Below are positions 1 to 8,412 of a stretch of DNA of 15,557 nt, piece after piece. Source of the stretch: Mucidula mucida (taxonomy: Eukaryota > Basidiomycota > Agaricomycetes > Agaricales > Physalacriaceae); contig JADNYV010000787.1 in the NCBI GenBank assembly GCA_015501055.1, forward strand, positions 1-15,557, in the 5' to 3' direction. Within the stretch, counting starts at the first letter, position 1. Each line of letters opens with the position of its first letter. The notes beneath the pieces were generated by a model. It was given only the letters and a program-made list of their open reading frames with translations. It made no database searches and was not told the DNA's origin. Position numbers and translations under genes: made by a program.

Positions 1-650
1 AGGTACGACCGGCCTCCTCAGGTTCCAGGATCACTGCGACGCTCTTGACTATACTCCTTAAGAAAGGAATAGGTAAAGGCTACGTCGTGGAGGGGGAGGC
101 TGAGAGTCACGCGGTTGGCCATGGACGGAATATCATCTCATCTCATCTACCTACTACTCCTTCATCAACAACAACTATCAACTATATTCCAGGCACAACT
201 CCTTTCCAGATCCATGGCCACTGCGGTTAGCAACCACAATCGAAGTTGCCGGTGCCACAAAATGTTTTTTGAGCTGCCAGTCACTGTGGCAATATCGGCT
301 TCAAGGCTTCAAGACTACGCTAAGCATAAGTATCCCTTTGGGAGTGAAAAGGGTAAGTGCTAGAGTAATTACCTGCCAACGCCAACGCTGCACAGTTGGA
401 CCGCGGGAGAATATGTGGGGGAATGACGCGCGCTCATACCTTCTTTGCTTTTTACCTTGAACACTTTCTACCCCATTACTAGTACCCTACATTCGTTGTG
501 AGTTACCCGCATTGTGCGTATATACCTTTAATGGCCTTGTTCCTCTCTAGAATCATGTCGGCACCCCAGGACACCTACATCAGAGATGGTCATGCTCGTC
601 TACTGGCTGAATGCGGAACACAAGACTCTCGCCAATAGCCTGACTGAAGA
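1..650 (+). repeat. Dispersed segment, copy A (cut by window start)
   Basis: Positions 1-125 match 5337-5459 almost base for base, and similarity continues with more differences to about 650 (matching to about 5965). A third, more diverged copy lies at 6404-6545. Compared with copy B, copy A has a 16-nt insertion just after the CCATGG near 119-124 and a 2-nt deletion near 47-50. It also has GTTAGC where copy B has GTAAGC (near 226), so a possible splice donor in B is lost in A. Its left end lies outside the window. No terminal inverted repeats, target-site duplication or transposase are visible. It may be a duplicated 5' gene region or a decayed non-autonomous element. Confidence 0.8.
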
Positions 651-1097
651 CTTAGAGGATTTCTTTGTTGATATCTGCTCTGAAGGCGTCCCGCTCATGA
701 CTTCAAGATTGCCGCGGCTGGCACATCACAGACTCTTCCTCGTCCCTCCGCCCTGAAGCAGTTTCCACTTGCCCATAACTCATCTCTTGTCATGGTTGAC
801 GGCGTCTATCACCTGCGCCGATTCAGCATGCGACCAGACTTGCCGAATTCCCTCTTTCATCAGGGTAAAGCGGTTATCGCACACGACACACAATCCTCCA
901 CGCAATTAGGGATCAATGCTCCCGCGACGGAAAGGTATTCAAGCAAAGAGTTTCCGGAATACGTTCTTCTTCCCATCTGTGTCGACATATTCTGCCACCG
1001 ACCGGAAGACAACTCTGCTATCCTCAACTTCCTTTCATTCTACTCAGTAGAGATACTTGACAACATGGGAATTAGCGCCCATCTCAAGTCGAGATGA
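551..1097 (+). pseudogene. Unrecognised coding remnant, frameshifted
   Basis: Two stretches read like coding sequence but in different frames. From about 595 a frame gives a segment with LNAEHKTLANSLTEDLEDFF, and copy B at 5900-5960 encodes a similar LNAEHRNLANELTGE. Near 685-700 this frame gives way to another that opens after a TGA and runs to the TGA at 1095-1097. That frame includes NAPATERYSSKEFPEYVLLP and ends SVEILDNMGISAHLKSR. I found no GT-AG intron that joins the frames, and copy A also has a frame break near 585 relative to copy B. I do not recognise the family. The simplest reading is a decayed member of a small local gene family; an unrecognised intron is the alternative. Confidence 0.4.
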
Positions 1098-1228
1098 AGA
1101 GTTGCTGCCAGCCTTGTCTCCCAATCCTGGCTGCGAGCACCCTATGGTCTTCCACCTCATCGCCACCCGGTCCGACCTGGACGCGTACTTGGCGCAATCT
1201 ACCCGCTCGACATCCAAAGCCAGAAGGC

Positions 1229-3113
1229 TCAATGATAACCCCCAGGGCCATGATAAGGATGAGGTGGCGGATACATATAAGGATGCGGAGGTGGAAAGCC
1301 CATATACGCATTCGGGTACGGAGGAGGATACGGTCCAAACGGCCCAGGCAGTGGAGGTAACGAGTACGGCGGCCCAGGCAGCGGAGGTAGCGCGTACGAC
1401 GGTCCAGGCGGCGCAGGTAACGAATACGACGGCCCCGCAACCGGCTGCTTGCTCTTCCTCTTCTTCGTCGGTGGCTCGACAACCTCCCCAGCCTCTTTCT
1501 CCGGCCACCCCTTTCTCTTCTTCCCCGTCCGCCGCTCAATAATCTCCATCAACCCCTCGTCCTTCGCAGCCTGACAATACACGGCCGTCTTCGCATCTCC
1601 TTTAGAGCAATATTCCGAGGGAACACTGTACGTCCGGACGTCACTAGAAGAGAGATGCACACTAAGCGTAGCGGAAAAAGCTACAAGAATAACATTATCA
1701 CAATTCAATCAAAGTACTATCGGTGCTCACCATCGTCATTTTTGACAATATTGGGTGAAGGTATCCGACCGCTAAGCAGCTTACACACTGCTGCGAGTGT
1801 TTGAGCCAGGGTCTGACTCTGTTTGCGCATCGCTGGTGTAACAAGGTCTGCGGCGGCCTTCTTCAGATCACGTATCCACTGTCCGATGCCCGACGACATG
1901 GCCAAGAAGATTGCAGCGCATTTCGCCTCTGCGCGCTTAGAGAAACGGCCCTCGGCGATATACGTTCTAGATTCGCCGCCTTGTCGAAAAACGATGAGTA
2001 CATATCCCTGGACTATGGGCGACGATCAGTTACATGAATACTTGGTATTAACTGAAAACGACTCACGCCCATTCTCTGTAAACGAGAAAAAAGCAGTCTT
2101 GACAAATGTTCCCTTTGCGCCTTGAATCAGAGTGTTCATCCACCCACTGATCTCGACGTCCGAAGCTAAAGTCTTTTCCAACTCTGGTTCTGGGAAAGGC
2201 CGCGGAAGCGAATCAAAGTAGGCCTGTAAACTGGTGGCAGTCGTTGGTAGTTCGGCATACGTGTAATCCTTCGGTGCCTTCTGTAGGTCGCGAATACCGC
2301 CCATTAGGGCATTTTGAGCACATTCCGACTTTGCTTGTTCTACGGTATCAAAGTTGGGAAAACAAGAGTAGTCTTTGAAAGCACTAGGCGACCATGAGAC
2401 GCGTAAGGCCGCACCGAATTCTGCAAGAGACGAGTGAGTTGAGAAATAAAGAACACAGCGGCATACTCTGACTGGACTCTTTGTTGGCAGTAAACGTAAA
2501 CCACTTCAAATGCAGATTGGATTTAGCGCAGAAATCTTCAACCTCTTGGACAGAGCGGGACTTGGGTTCATCATAGGGCACAGACTGATCCTCCCCATCA
2601 AGAGCGGCCACATTATGAAGCTTGGTGTCGCCTTGTAGGATGAATTTGTCGGCATTAAAAGCCATGGCTCTATCGCATACTTGCTCTTTGGCTTCCTTCC
2701 TGCTGACGAACGTATTGTCAGACTTGTACGTCCTACTCAATCCGTTTGGGCGTGTAATCGTCAAAATACATTGATTGCCTGTTCATGACGGTCTGCGAAA
2801 AGTAATAATGCCAATAATCGATCGGTAACGCACCTTCAGCAGTGTATGAAAACTGGAGAATATTGGTGGACCCAGGAAACGCCGTCTGACATGCCTCGTA
2901 CAGCTTTCCCAGCGATGCCTTATGAGATACTGCAGTCGGCTGGGCATTCTGCTCAGTCGACGGAAACTGCAGTATTGCATAAGATGGCTCGGGAACGTCT
3001 GGCACAGGCCGAGCAGGGAGCGCTAGAAATTCATCAAGGGATACGGCACCGATGAGACGAAGATTGTGTGAGATACGGTCCAAGAAAGTAACCTCTGTTG
3101 ACGTCGACGACAT
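1229..3113 (-). CDS. Four-repeat dsRNA-binding-motif-like protein with Pro/Tyr-rich tail
   Basis: Spliced model: complement(join(1229..1680, 1731..2012, 2067..2420, 2467..2778, 2834..3113)), 559 residues. All four introns (50, 54, 46 and 55 nt) are GT-AG and phase 1. The protein starts MSSTSTEVTF at the ATG at 3113-3111. It has four repeats, each a predicted helix, then beta strands, then a helix opening with an Ala-Lys motif: roughly residues 66-138, 167-245, 280-362 and 385-460. Counted from the splice junction, each repeat has Tyr at +17 (111, 215, 333, 427) and Ala-Lys at +29/+30 (Lys124, 228, 346, 440), without gaps. This layout and the K..AK..A signature resemble the double-stranded-RNA-binding motif, but the repeats are divergent. 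Repeat 2 lacks the basic residues before AK, so RNA binding is an inference. Two basic clusters (463-466 KKRK, 482-487 KKRKSK) suggest nuclear import. The C-terminus (about 490-559) is rich in Pro, Tyr and Gly. The gene is divergent from the secreted-protein gene at 3739. Confidence 0.82.
1341..1430 (-). repeat. 30-bp tandem repeat, three units, in the coding tail
   Basis: Three 30-bp units lie at 1341-1370, 1371-1400 and 1401-1430, with a partial fourth after them. They encode ten-residue units of the type GPSYSLPAPP in the Pro/Tyr-rich C-terminal tail of the minus-strand gene at 1229-3113. The units differ by a few substitutions and are in frame, so copy-number change would only lengthen or shorten the tail. 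Confidence 0.85.
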
Positions 3114-3738
3114 GATGATGGCAGGAGGCAAGGCGCGATCACAGGGGCATCCACGATCAGTGATCACAAATTTGCTTTGAACTATCATCATCCAACAAAC
3201 ACTCTTTCTGACACTTGAACGGTATATCACCGGTCTATTCAACCTCCGGACTCAATGTAATTTCTCCATTGACTTTCCATTCGAGGTCTTTATCCTTCGT
3301 ACGTGTAGGCTGTCTGTCGAGAATACATTGTACCGGACGATTGGCGCTCAAGTCCTTGAGGCCTTTTAACGTTGCCAAGCCATTCGAGCGAGGTCTTTCA
3401 TCGTATCCTCTACCTTTTAACAACCTTGCGAAAACAATGTTTCCCGTTCATTAGCGACGTACTCTCAGACACAAATTGGAAAGCAGTTCGCTTCATTGGA
3501 TGCGCCACGCTCGTCCGACCCGACCCCCCTTTACAGGCATCTTCTAACACCGGGGGCGGAGTATGGAACTGGTCACTGGATGCTTCTTATCGGTTTCCTG
3601 TTTGTCTGTTCTACAATTTTCCCTGCCAAAATAAAGAAGTATCTCCTCCTTGCGTCAATGTCACCAGAGGTATAAAAGTCGACTCTTCAAGAGCAATTAG
3701 ACCATCCTCTTAGGACCTACTAGCTAAGTATTACTGTA
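3114..3738. promoter_or_regulatory. Divergent intergenic region, 625 bp
   Basis: This region separates the start codons of the minus-strand repeat protein (3113) and the plus-strand secreted protein (3739), so both promoters must lie here unless untranslated exons exist. On the plus strand a consensus TATA box is present at 3671-3678. I see no equally clear TATA box facing the minus-strand gene. Several short open frames cross the region, but none has splice sites or composition that I would call coding. Confidence 0.6.
3671..3678 (+). promoter_or_regulatory. TATA box of the secreted-protein gene
   Basis: TATAAAAG lies 61 nt before the ATG at 3739, which would place transcription start near 3700 and leave a short 5' leader. 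It matches the metazoan/fungal TATA consensus exactly. The start codon it points to opens a typical signal peptide, so the two observations support each other. Confidence 0.7.
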
Positions 3739-5047
3739 ATGCTCTTCAGTACGTTTTCTCTTCATTCGCATCCTCAGCACTAACGTTCCCCCAGCGCTCT
3801 TTTTACTGCCATTCTTTGTATCTGCAACCTTCGCGGCCGTCTTGCCTGTCCTTCTTCAGGGTATGCGCTTCTTTCCTTGACCGTCCACTAGTATTAACCC
3901 TCCATAGACAGCGCGACTCGTTCGCTCAAGGCGAGAGCCACAGCGCCCACGCTCGACTTCAGCCAGTCCCAGTGGATCTGGACTGGCGAGGAATCCGGCC
4001 CTACTGGAGCTGCCCCAATCGGGTCGCGTCCCTTCCGCAAGACGTTACCTCAGTATTGCACCAAGTGCCCCGTTTGCGCTACCATTCTCATCGCGGCGTA
4101 TGTGTGATTTTTTTCATTGTCACCACCGTTTTGATATGATGGACAGTGACAACACCTACGATCTCTACGTCAACGAGGTTTTCATCGGCGGTGGACAGTC
4201 GTTCACCTCCGCACAGGTGTACACCGTCGCCATGAACGCTGAAGGGGACAACGTCATCGCCGTGAACGCTACCCACGTCCCGCCTGGCGGCCCCGCTGGA
4301 GTCATCGCTACCGTCCTCGTCGAGTATTCCGATGGGAGTTCTGAAACCTTCGTCACGGATTCTTCGTGGAAGACACTTCAGGGTGCCACCTCGGCGGGCT
4401 TCCAGAGCATCGCGACGGACGACGATGGGTGGAACAGTGCTACTGAACAAGGCGCTGATGGTGTCCTTCCCTGGGGCCCTACCGCTCTCCCGCCAGCTCT
4501 TGATCTCACTCAGGCCGAATGGATCTGGACAAACGAGGTCGTCAACGGAGCGGCGCCTGTTGGATCACGCGCCTTCAGGAAGACCATCGAAGCTCCGTGC
4601 GACAAGGTTCCCGTTTGTTCTAAAATCGTTATCACTGCGTACGTCCCTCCAATCTTAGGTCTGAAGAAAATGATCAATGTTTTTCTTCTTCTGAAATACA
4701 GCGATAACGAATACACGCTTTACGTTAACGGCAATGAAATCGGGAGCGGGAACAACTTTGGTGTTGCTCAAGCTTACGCGGTATCGGGGCTCAATCCGAC
4801 CGAGAACGTCTTCGCTGTGGACGCGACGAATACCGGTGGGCCCGCGTCTTTGATCGCTATCATTCTCATTGCGTACGACGACGGCACGACGGAGACGTTC
4901 ATCACCGACTCGACGTGGAAGGCATTTACCAGCATCCCTGCTGGGTTCGAGGTGCCCGATTTCGATGATAGCGCATGGCAAAGCGCTACAGATCTCGGTC
5001 CGTATGGCACATTGCCGTGGGGCAACGTTGTGATTCCGAGAGCGTGA
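3739..5047 (+). CDS. Secreted tandem galactose-binding-like (beta-sandwich) protein
   Basis: Spliced model: join(3739..3748, 3795..3860, 3908..4097, 4147..4638, 4702..5047), 367 residues. The introns are 46, 47, 49 and 63 nt, all GT-AG, and the first has a CACTAAC branch site. The product begins MLFTLFLLPFFVSATFAA, a clear signal peptide, so it is probably secreted. Two homologous domains follow, at about 41-206 and 207-367. Each starts LD(F/L)(S/T)Q..WIW and has GAAP(I/V)GSR.FRKT, then a PVC motif, then DN.Y.LYVN, later a YxDG(S/T) strand, TDS(S/T)WK and LPWG. This pattern resembles the N-terminal galactose-binding-like module of rhamnosidase-type enzymes, found stand-alone in secreted mushroom proteins, so carbohydrate binding is the likely role. 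No catalytic domain is present. Cysteines recur in the same region of both repeats (79/82 and 240/246). The 3' end is TGA at 5045-5047. Confidence 0.85.
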
Positions 5048-5149
5048 GCTGAGCTACTTAGGGAGAAACATTGTCGTGTATACCGATTCAAACTATCGTC
5101 ATTCGTTTATGAAAAAGTGTGATGCACAACGTCGTTAAAAGACCCTTGC

Positions 5150-5970
5150 AGCGGCGATTTGATCAAAGATCATGAATGAGACAAGGATTCAGACTCACTG
5201 GTCAGGGTACTTGACGCCGCAGGTAGAGGAGATCACAACAACGCTAATAAAAGGAGGAATCAAGAACAAAGCATGTATCGAGACTACCTGTATCTGCACA
5301 GCTCCCTCTTCTCCGCCAGGGAGAGGGAGTTGTGTAGATACGACCGGCCTCCTCAGGTTCCAGGATCACTGCGACGCTCTTAGAACTATACTCCTTAAGA
5401 AAGGAATAGCCAAAGGCTACGTCGTGGAGGGGGAGGCTGAGGGTCACGCGGTTGGCCATGGATCTCATCTACCTACTACTCCTTCATCAACAACAACTAT
5501 CAACTATATTCCAGGCACAACTCCTTTCCAGATCCATGGCCACTGCGGTAAGCAACCACAATCGAAGTTGCCAGTGCCACAAACTGTTTTTTGAGCTGCC
5601 AGTCACTGTGGCAATATCGACTTCAAGACTAAGTACTCTAAATTCACTACAGCATAATTATTCATTTGGGTTTGAAAAGCGTAAGCACTAGAGTAATTAT
5701 CTGGCGCACATATGTGAAGACCGTGGGAGAGTATGTGGAAGGATGACGCGCGCTCATTCCTTCTTTGCTTTCTACCCAAATACTATACTCTACATGCATT
5801 GTGAGTTACCCGCCTTGTGCGATATATGGTCCTGTTCCTTCAAGAATCATGTCGGCACACCAAAACACCTACAACAGAGATATATTAAGGCCATCGTCTG
5901 CACACTCGCCGACCGGCTGAACGCGGAACATAGGAATCTCGCCAACGAACTGACTGGAGAATTTCAGTCT
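5150..5970 (+). repeat. Dispersed segment, copy B
   Basis: This copy matches copy A (1-650) from about 5337 rightward and copy C (6240-6545) from about 5150 to 5460. It is the only copy in the window in which both halves are visible. On the minus strand, 5460 downward opens a short frame beginning MANRVTLSLPLHDVAF. Copy A keeps the start of that frame but breaks it by a 2-nt deletion, and copy C lacks its ATG. On the plus strand, differences between B and C mostly change amino acids, so I do not treat the plus-strand frame at 5172-5594 as a gene. The right part carries a remnant with LNAEHRNLANELTGE that parallels copy A. Confidence 0.75.
5291..5340. repeat. Imperfect palindrome: 19-bp stem, 12-nt loop
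   Basis: TATCTGCACAGCTCCCTCT (5291-5309) pairs with AGAGGGAGTTGTGTAGATA (5322-5340). Sixteen Watson-Crick pairs and three G-T positions give a continuous 19-bp stem around a 12-nt loop. It lies inside copy B at the boundary where the stretch shared with copy A begins. Copy C has a much shorter, weaker inverted repeat at the same place (around 6390-6409). Confidence 0.7.
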
Positions 5971-6224
5971 TAAACGACGCGGCTGCTCGCCTTGACTTTT
6001 TCTTGCGATTTCGTCGATATCGAGTCGGCGAGAAATGGGACAGCCGACATATTGTACCGCTATTCATCGCTATCATCCTCACATTTGCATCCGATATACT
6101 AGTTGTATTGTCCTGTAATCGTGGCGTAAATTCTACTACCTATCTTTGTTCTATAATTTTACATAATAACTTTTTCCCGACATCGACGTTGATTGAGGTC
6201 AAGGCGCTGGATAGGTACAGCTGA
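5967..6224 (+). other. Possible exon remnant with one membrane segment
   Basis: An open frame follows a plausible acceptor (CTGAC branch site, TTTCAG ending at 5967) and runs to TGA at 6222-6224. It encodes a basic stretch (FFLRFRRYRVGEKWD) followed by a hydrophobic segment, HIVPLFIAIILTFASDILVV, long enough to cross a membrane. No start codon or upstream donor could be assigned with confidence, and I do not recognise the family. It may be the tail of the decayed gene carried by copy B, or chance. Confidence 0.25.
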
Positions 6225-6239
6225 TCCAGTTGCAGTTGT

Positions 6240-6545
6240 AGATTGCTCTGAGGGGCGATTGAATCAACGATCAAGATTCCGACTTACTTGACGCCGCAGG
6301 CAGAGAAGATCACGCCAACACTAAGAAAAGGAGAAATCAAGAACAAAGTAAGTATCGATAAGTAGTCGTATCGAATATTGGACCAACTGTATCTGCCACT
6401 GTGTGGATACGACCGGCCTCCCCTTTGCGCAACACTCCGACGCTCTTACATACTATACTCCTAAAGAAAGGAATAGCCAAATGCCACGTCGTGCCGGGGG
6501 AGGTTTGAGGGTCACGCGGATAGCCGTAGGCGTGGGTTTGCGGAT
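6240..6545 (+). repeat. Dispersed segment, copy C (diverged)
   Basis: Positions 6285-6355 match 5208-5279, including TTGACGCCGCAGG and AATCAAGAACAAAG. Positions 6404-6545 match 5337-5460, including TACGACCGGCCTCC and AAGAAAGGAATAGCCAAA. Identity is visibly lower than between copies A and B. The hairpin between the two blocks in copy B is reduced here, and the minus-strand ATG seen in copies A and B is missing. It is the oldest-looking of the three copies. Confidence 0.7.
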
Positions 6546-6631
6546 TCCGTCTACATCATGAACATCCGGGGAAGGTATCATGATGGCCCGCGGGGAGTAA
6601 GCAACGATGATTGGAGTTGCAAACCGAATCC

Positions 6632-6654
6632 TTTTTTTTTTTTGGGGGGGGGGG
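6632..6654 (+). repeat. T12-G11 homopolymer junction
   Basis: A run of 12 T (6632-6643) is followed directly by 11 G (6644-6654) in otherwise mixed sequence. The stretch from about 6546 to 7262 holds no gene that I can support; the longest open frame there crosses these homopolymers and has no family features. Confidence 0.9.
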
Positions 6655-7262
6655 CATGTCCCATCCTGCCGGCAGTTTCTCTGTCACTTAAGAGCGCCAG
6701 TCGAGACAAGTTTGCGAGCCTTGACAGTCCGAATCTCTTCAAGAGGCGCATTTTCGTAAATCCTTTTATCGAAAACGGATTCGACGCGTACCATCACCTC
6801 CGCATCGGTACCGTCACGAGCAGAACAGGTTGCTCAAAAATGGAAATCGGATCAGTGTACGATGCATATGAAAACAAGCACACATGGGAGATGGACCAAG
6901 AATCTAAAGAAAGATCCCATACAAAGACACAGCAAAGCAGACTAATCCCAAGAACCTCCCAGTTTATGCTGACTTTCCAATCCTACAAAAATCCATCAAA
7001 CACCAAAAGACGCGTCGAAAGAGTATACGAACCTGCTTTTGGTGGACAGCACCGCATTAGTTGACCTTTCGACATCGACTACACCGCGTCGTACTAGGCT
7101 TTCCGCATACCTGGCACGGGCTTTGTCCAAGCTGGCGGCGGACCCATCACATCCCCCATCTCCTCCAGCGGTCCATATCGTGGCGGGAAATTACCTATCC
7201 TGCTTCCACTGTAAAACCCTTCACCATGCTGCCTCACGACGTCGGATGCAATCCGGAAAGGA

Positions 7263-8134
7263 TCATTTGAGGGGCCAGAGGCTTTCGGCTGGCTCACCGT
7301 CGGGACCCACATCGAAAGTAAACCTTCCCGGAACATTTTGCGTAGACATAACATTGGCGTGCGGCAGTCCAATCATAGCAAGATGCGCCTTGGTGGTATC
7401 CGTTTCTGCATTGACGTCGCCAGTATATCCCACAAAGCCTTTCTCGAAACGCGTAAACGCGGCAACTGTTTCTTGAAGATCCACTGGGAAGAAATCTTCA
7501 GGGAAAAGTAGGGATTCGATTACGGAGCTCGAAGAGGGGCGGTAGAGCGCATGAGCAGGGGGGACGTTGCGGATAGAGAAAGACTTTGCGCTGTACGAGG
7601 CGGTCAGTCCGTCGCGACTGACGATGGACCAATCCATGGCTCCGCGTTCTTGTCGGTGGAAGGTGGCCCCAAAATGAAATACGAGCTAGCTCTCCACGGT
7701 AAACCCATTTTCATGCCCAACAGCATATCCATGTCGTCGGGTAGCACGTTGTTGGCGTATCCCCATCCAAAAACAGCGTTCCGCCGTCGTTGGCGTATCC
7801 CCATCCAAGAACACCGTTCCGCCGTCGTTGGCGTATCGAATTAAGGCATTGGTGGAAGACGAAATTTTCGGGGAACTGACGGCGTTGTCCTGCACAAACA
7901 CGGCATGCGGGGGAGGCTTCTTGGTGAGCAGATCCAGTAGCTGACTCTCTGAGCCACATTTGACGAAGGCTTGAGACGCGGACTCGAAGGAGTCGATGAG
8001 TTCCTTTGGCGAACCGTTGAGATAGTTGGGCGCGTCCTTTAGCAGCGTCAATAGGACGACCGGTACATTGCTGTTCTTGAAGAAATTTTAAAAATAAACA
8101 CTAAATAATTGGAACCCACCGATGGCGTTGACAT
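7263..8134 (-). pseudogene. Frameshifted gene of an uncharacterised basidiomycete family
   Basis: The start is MSTPS (8134-8120), followed by a 44-nt intron (8076-8119). The frame then gives VVLLTLLKDAPNYLNG, SFESASQAFVKCGSESQLLD and RYANDGGTVFL. At about 7820 the frame breaks. A second frame carries the next conserved part, GYANNVLPDDMDMLLG then GLPW. At about 7680 the frame breaks again, and the original frame resumes with GATFHRQERGA, RNVPPAHALYRPSSSSVIES, AAFTRFEKGFVGYTGDVNAE and ends at TGA 7263-7265. The order of motifs (GGT, then GLPW, then GxxGYxGDVN) matches, from memory, a common Agaricomycete family of unknown function. The frame breaks involve the 38-bp duplication at 7751-7826 plus about one missing base, and a small indel near 7680. 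Without the middle segment the outer frames are in register, so an intron skipping it is a weaker alternative. Assembly error is also possible. Confidence 0.6.
7751..7836. repeat. 38-bp tandem duplication plus partial third unit
   Basis: Units lie at 7751-7788 and 7789-7826, differing at only two positions, and the first 10 bases recur at 7827-7836. The period of 38 is not a multiple of three, so the duplication shifts the reading frame of the minus-strand gene. The repeated part encodes the YANDGGT region. Confidence 0.9.
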
Positions 8135-8412
8135 CTTATGAAAGAGATGAACGTTGACGAGAAGAGAGTGGGGTGCCTGCCGCCTGGAATAGACTATTTG
8201 AAGATTGATAATACCAAAATAAGTAATAGTTGACATGGACCCTCAATGCATCATAGCGGTACACTACTTTCTCGGAGGTCTAGCTCCGCAAATCCGGGGC
8301 CCTACTGATATCTGCCCGCCTACCCAATCAAGGTCAGGTTGGAATCAGCCGCAAGTACCAGCACAAAGGTGCATTGAACTCCGAGCCAACTCTCAATCTA
8401 CTTCTGTCCCTC

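Noticed and set aside
1044..1542. Several long open frames on both strands overlapping 1044-1542
   Set aside because: They are antisense or alternative frames of the repetitive Pro/Tyr-rich tail of the minus-strand gene; their length comes from the 30-bp repeats.
5172..5594. 140-residue plus-strand open frame in copy B
   Set aside because: Differences between copies B and C mostly alter amino acids in this frame, and copy C has stops, so there is no sign of selection for this protein.
6558..7064. 168-residue plus-strand open frame
   Set aside because: It reads through the T12G11 homopolymer, has no splice signals or family motifs, and its composition does not look coding.
7686..7817. Reading the disturbed segment of the 7263-8134 gene as an intron
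   Set aside because: A GTGTTC to GCTAG splice would keep frame, but it would remove the conserved block ending in GLPW and be far longer than other introns here.
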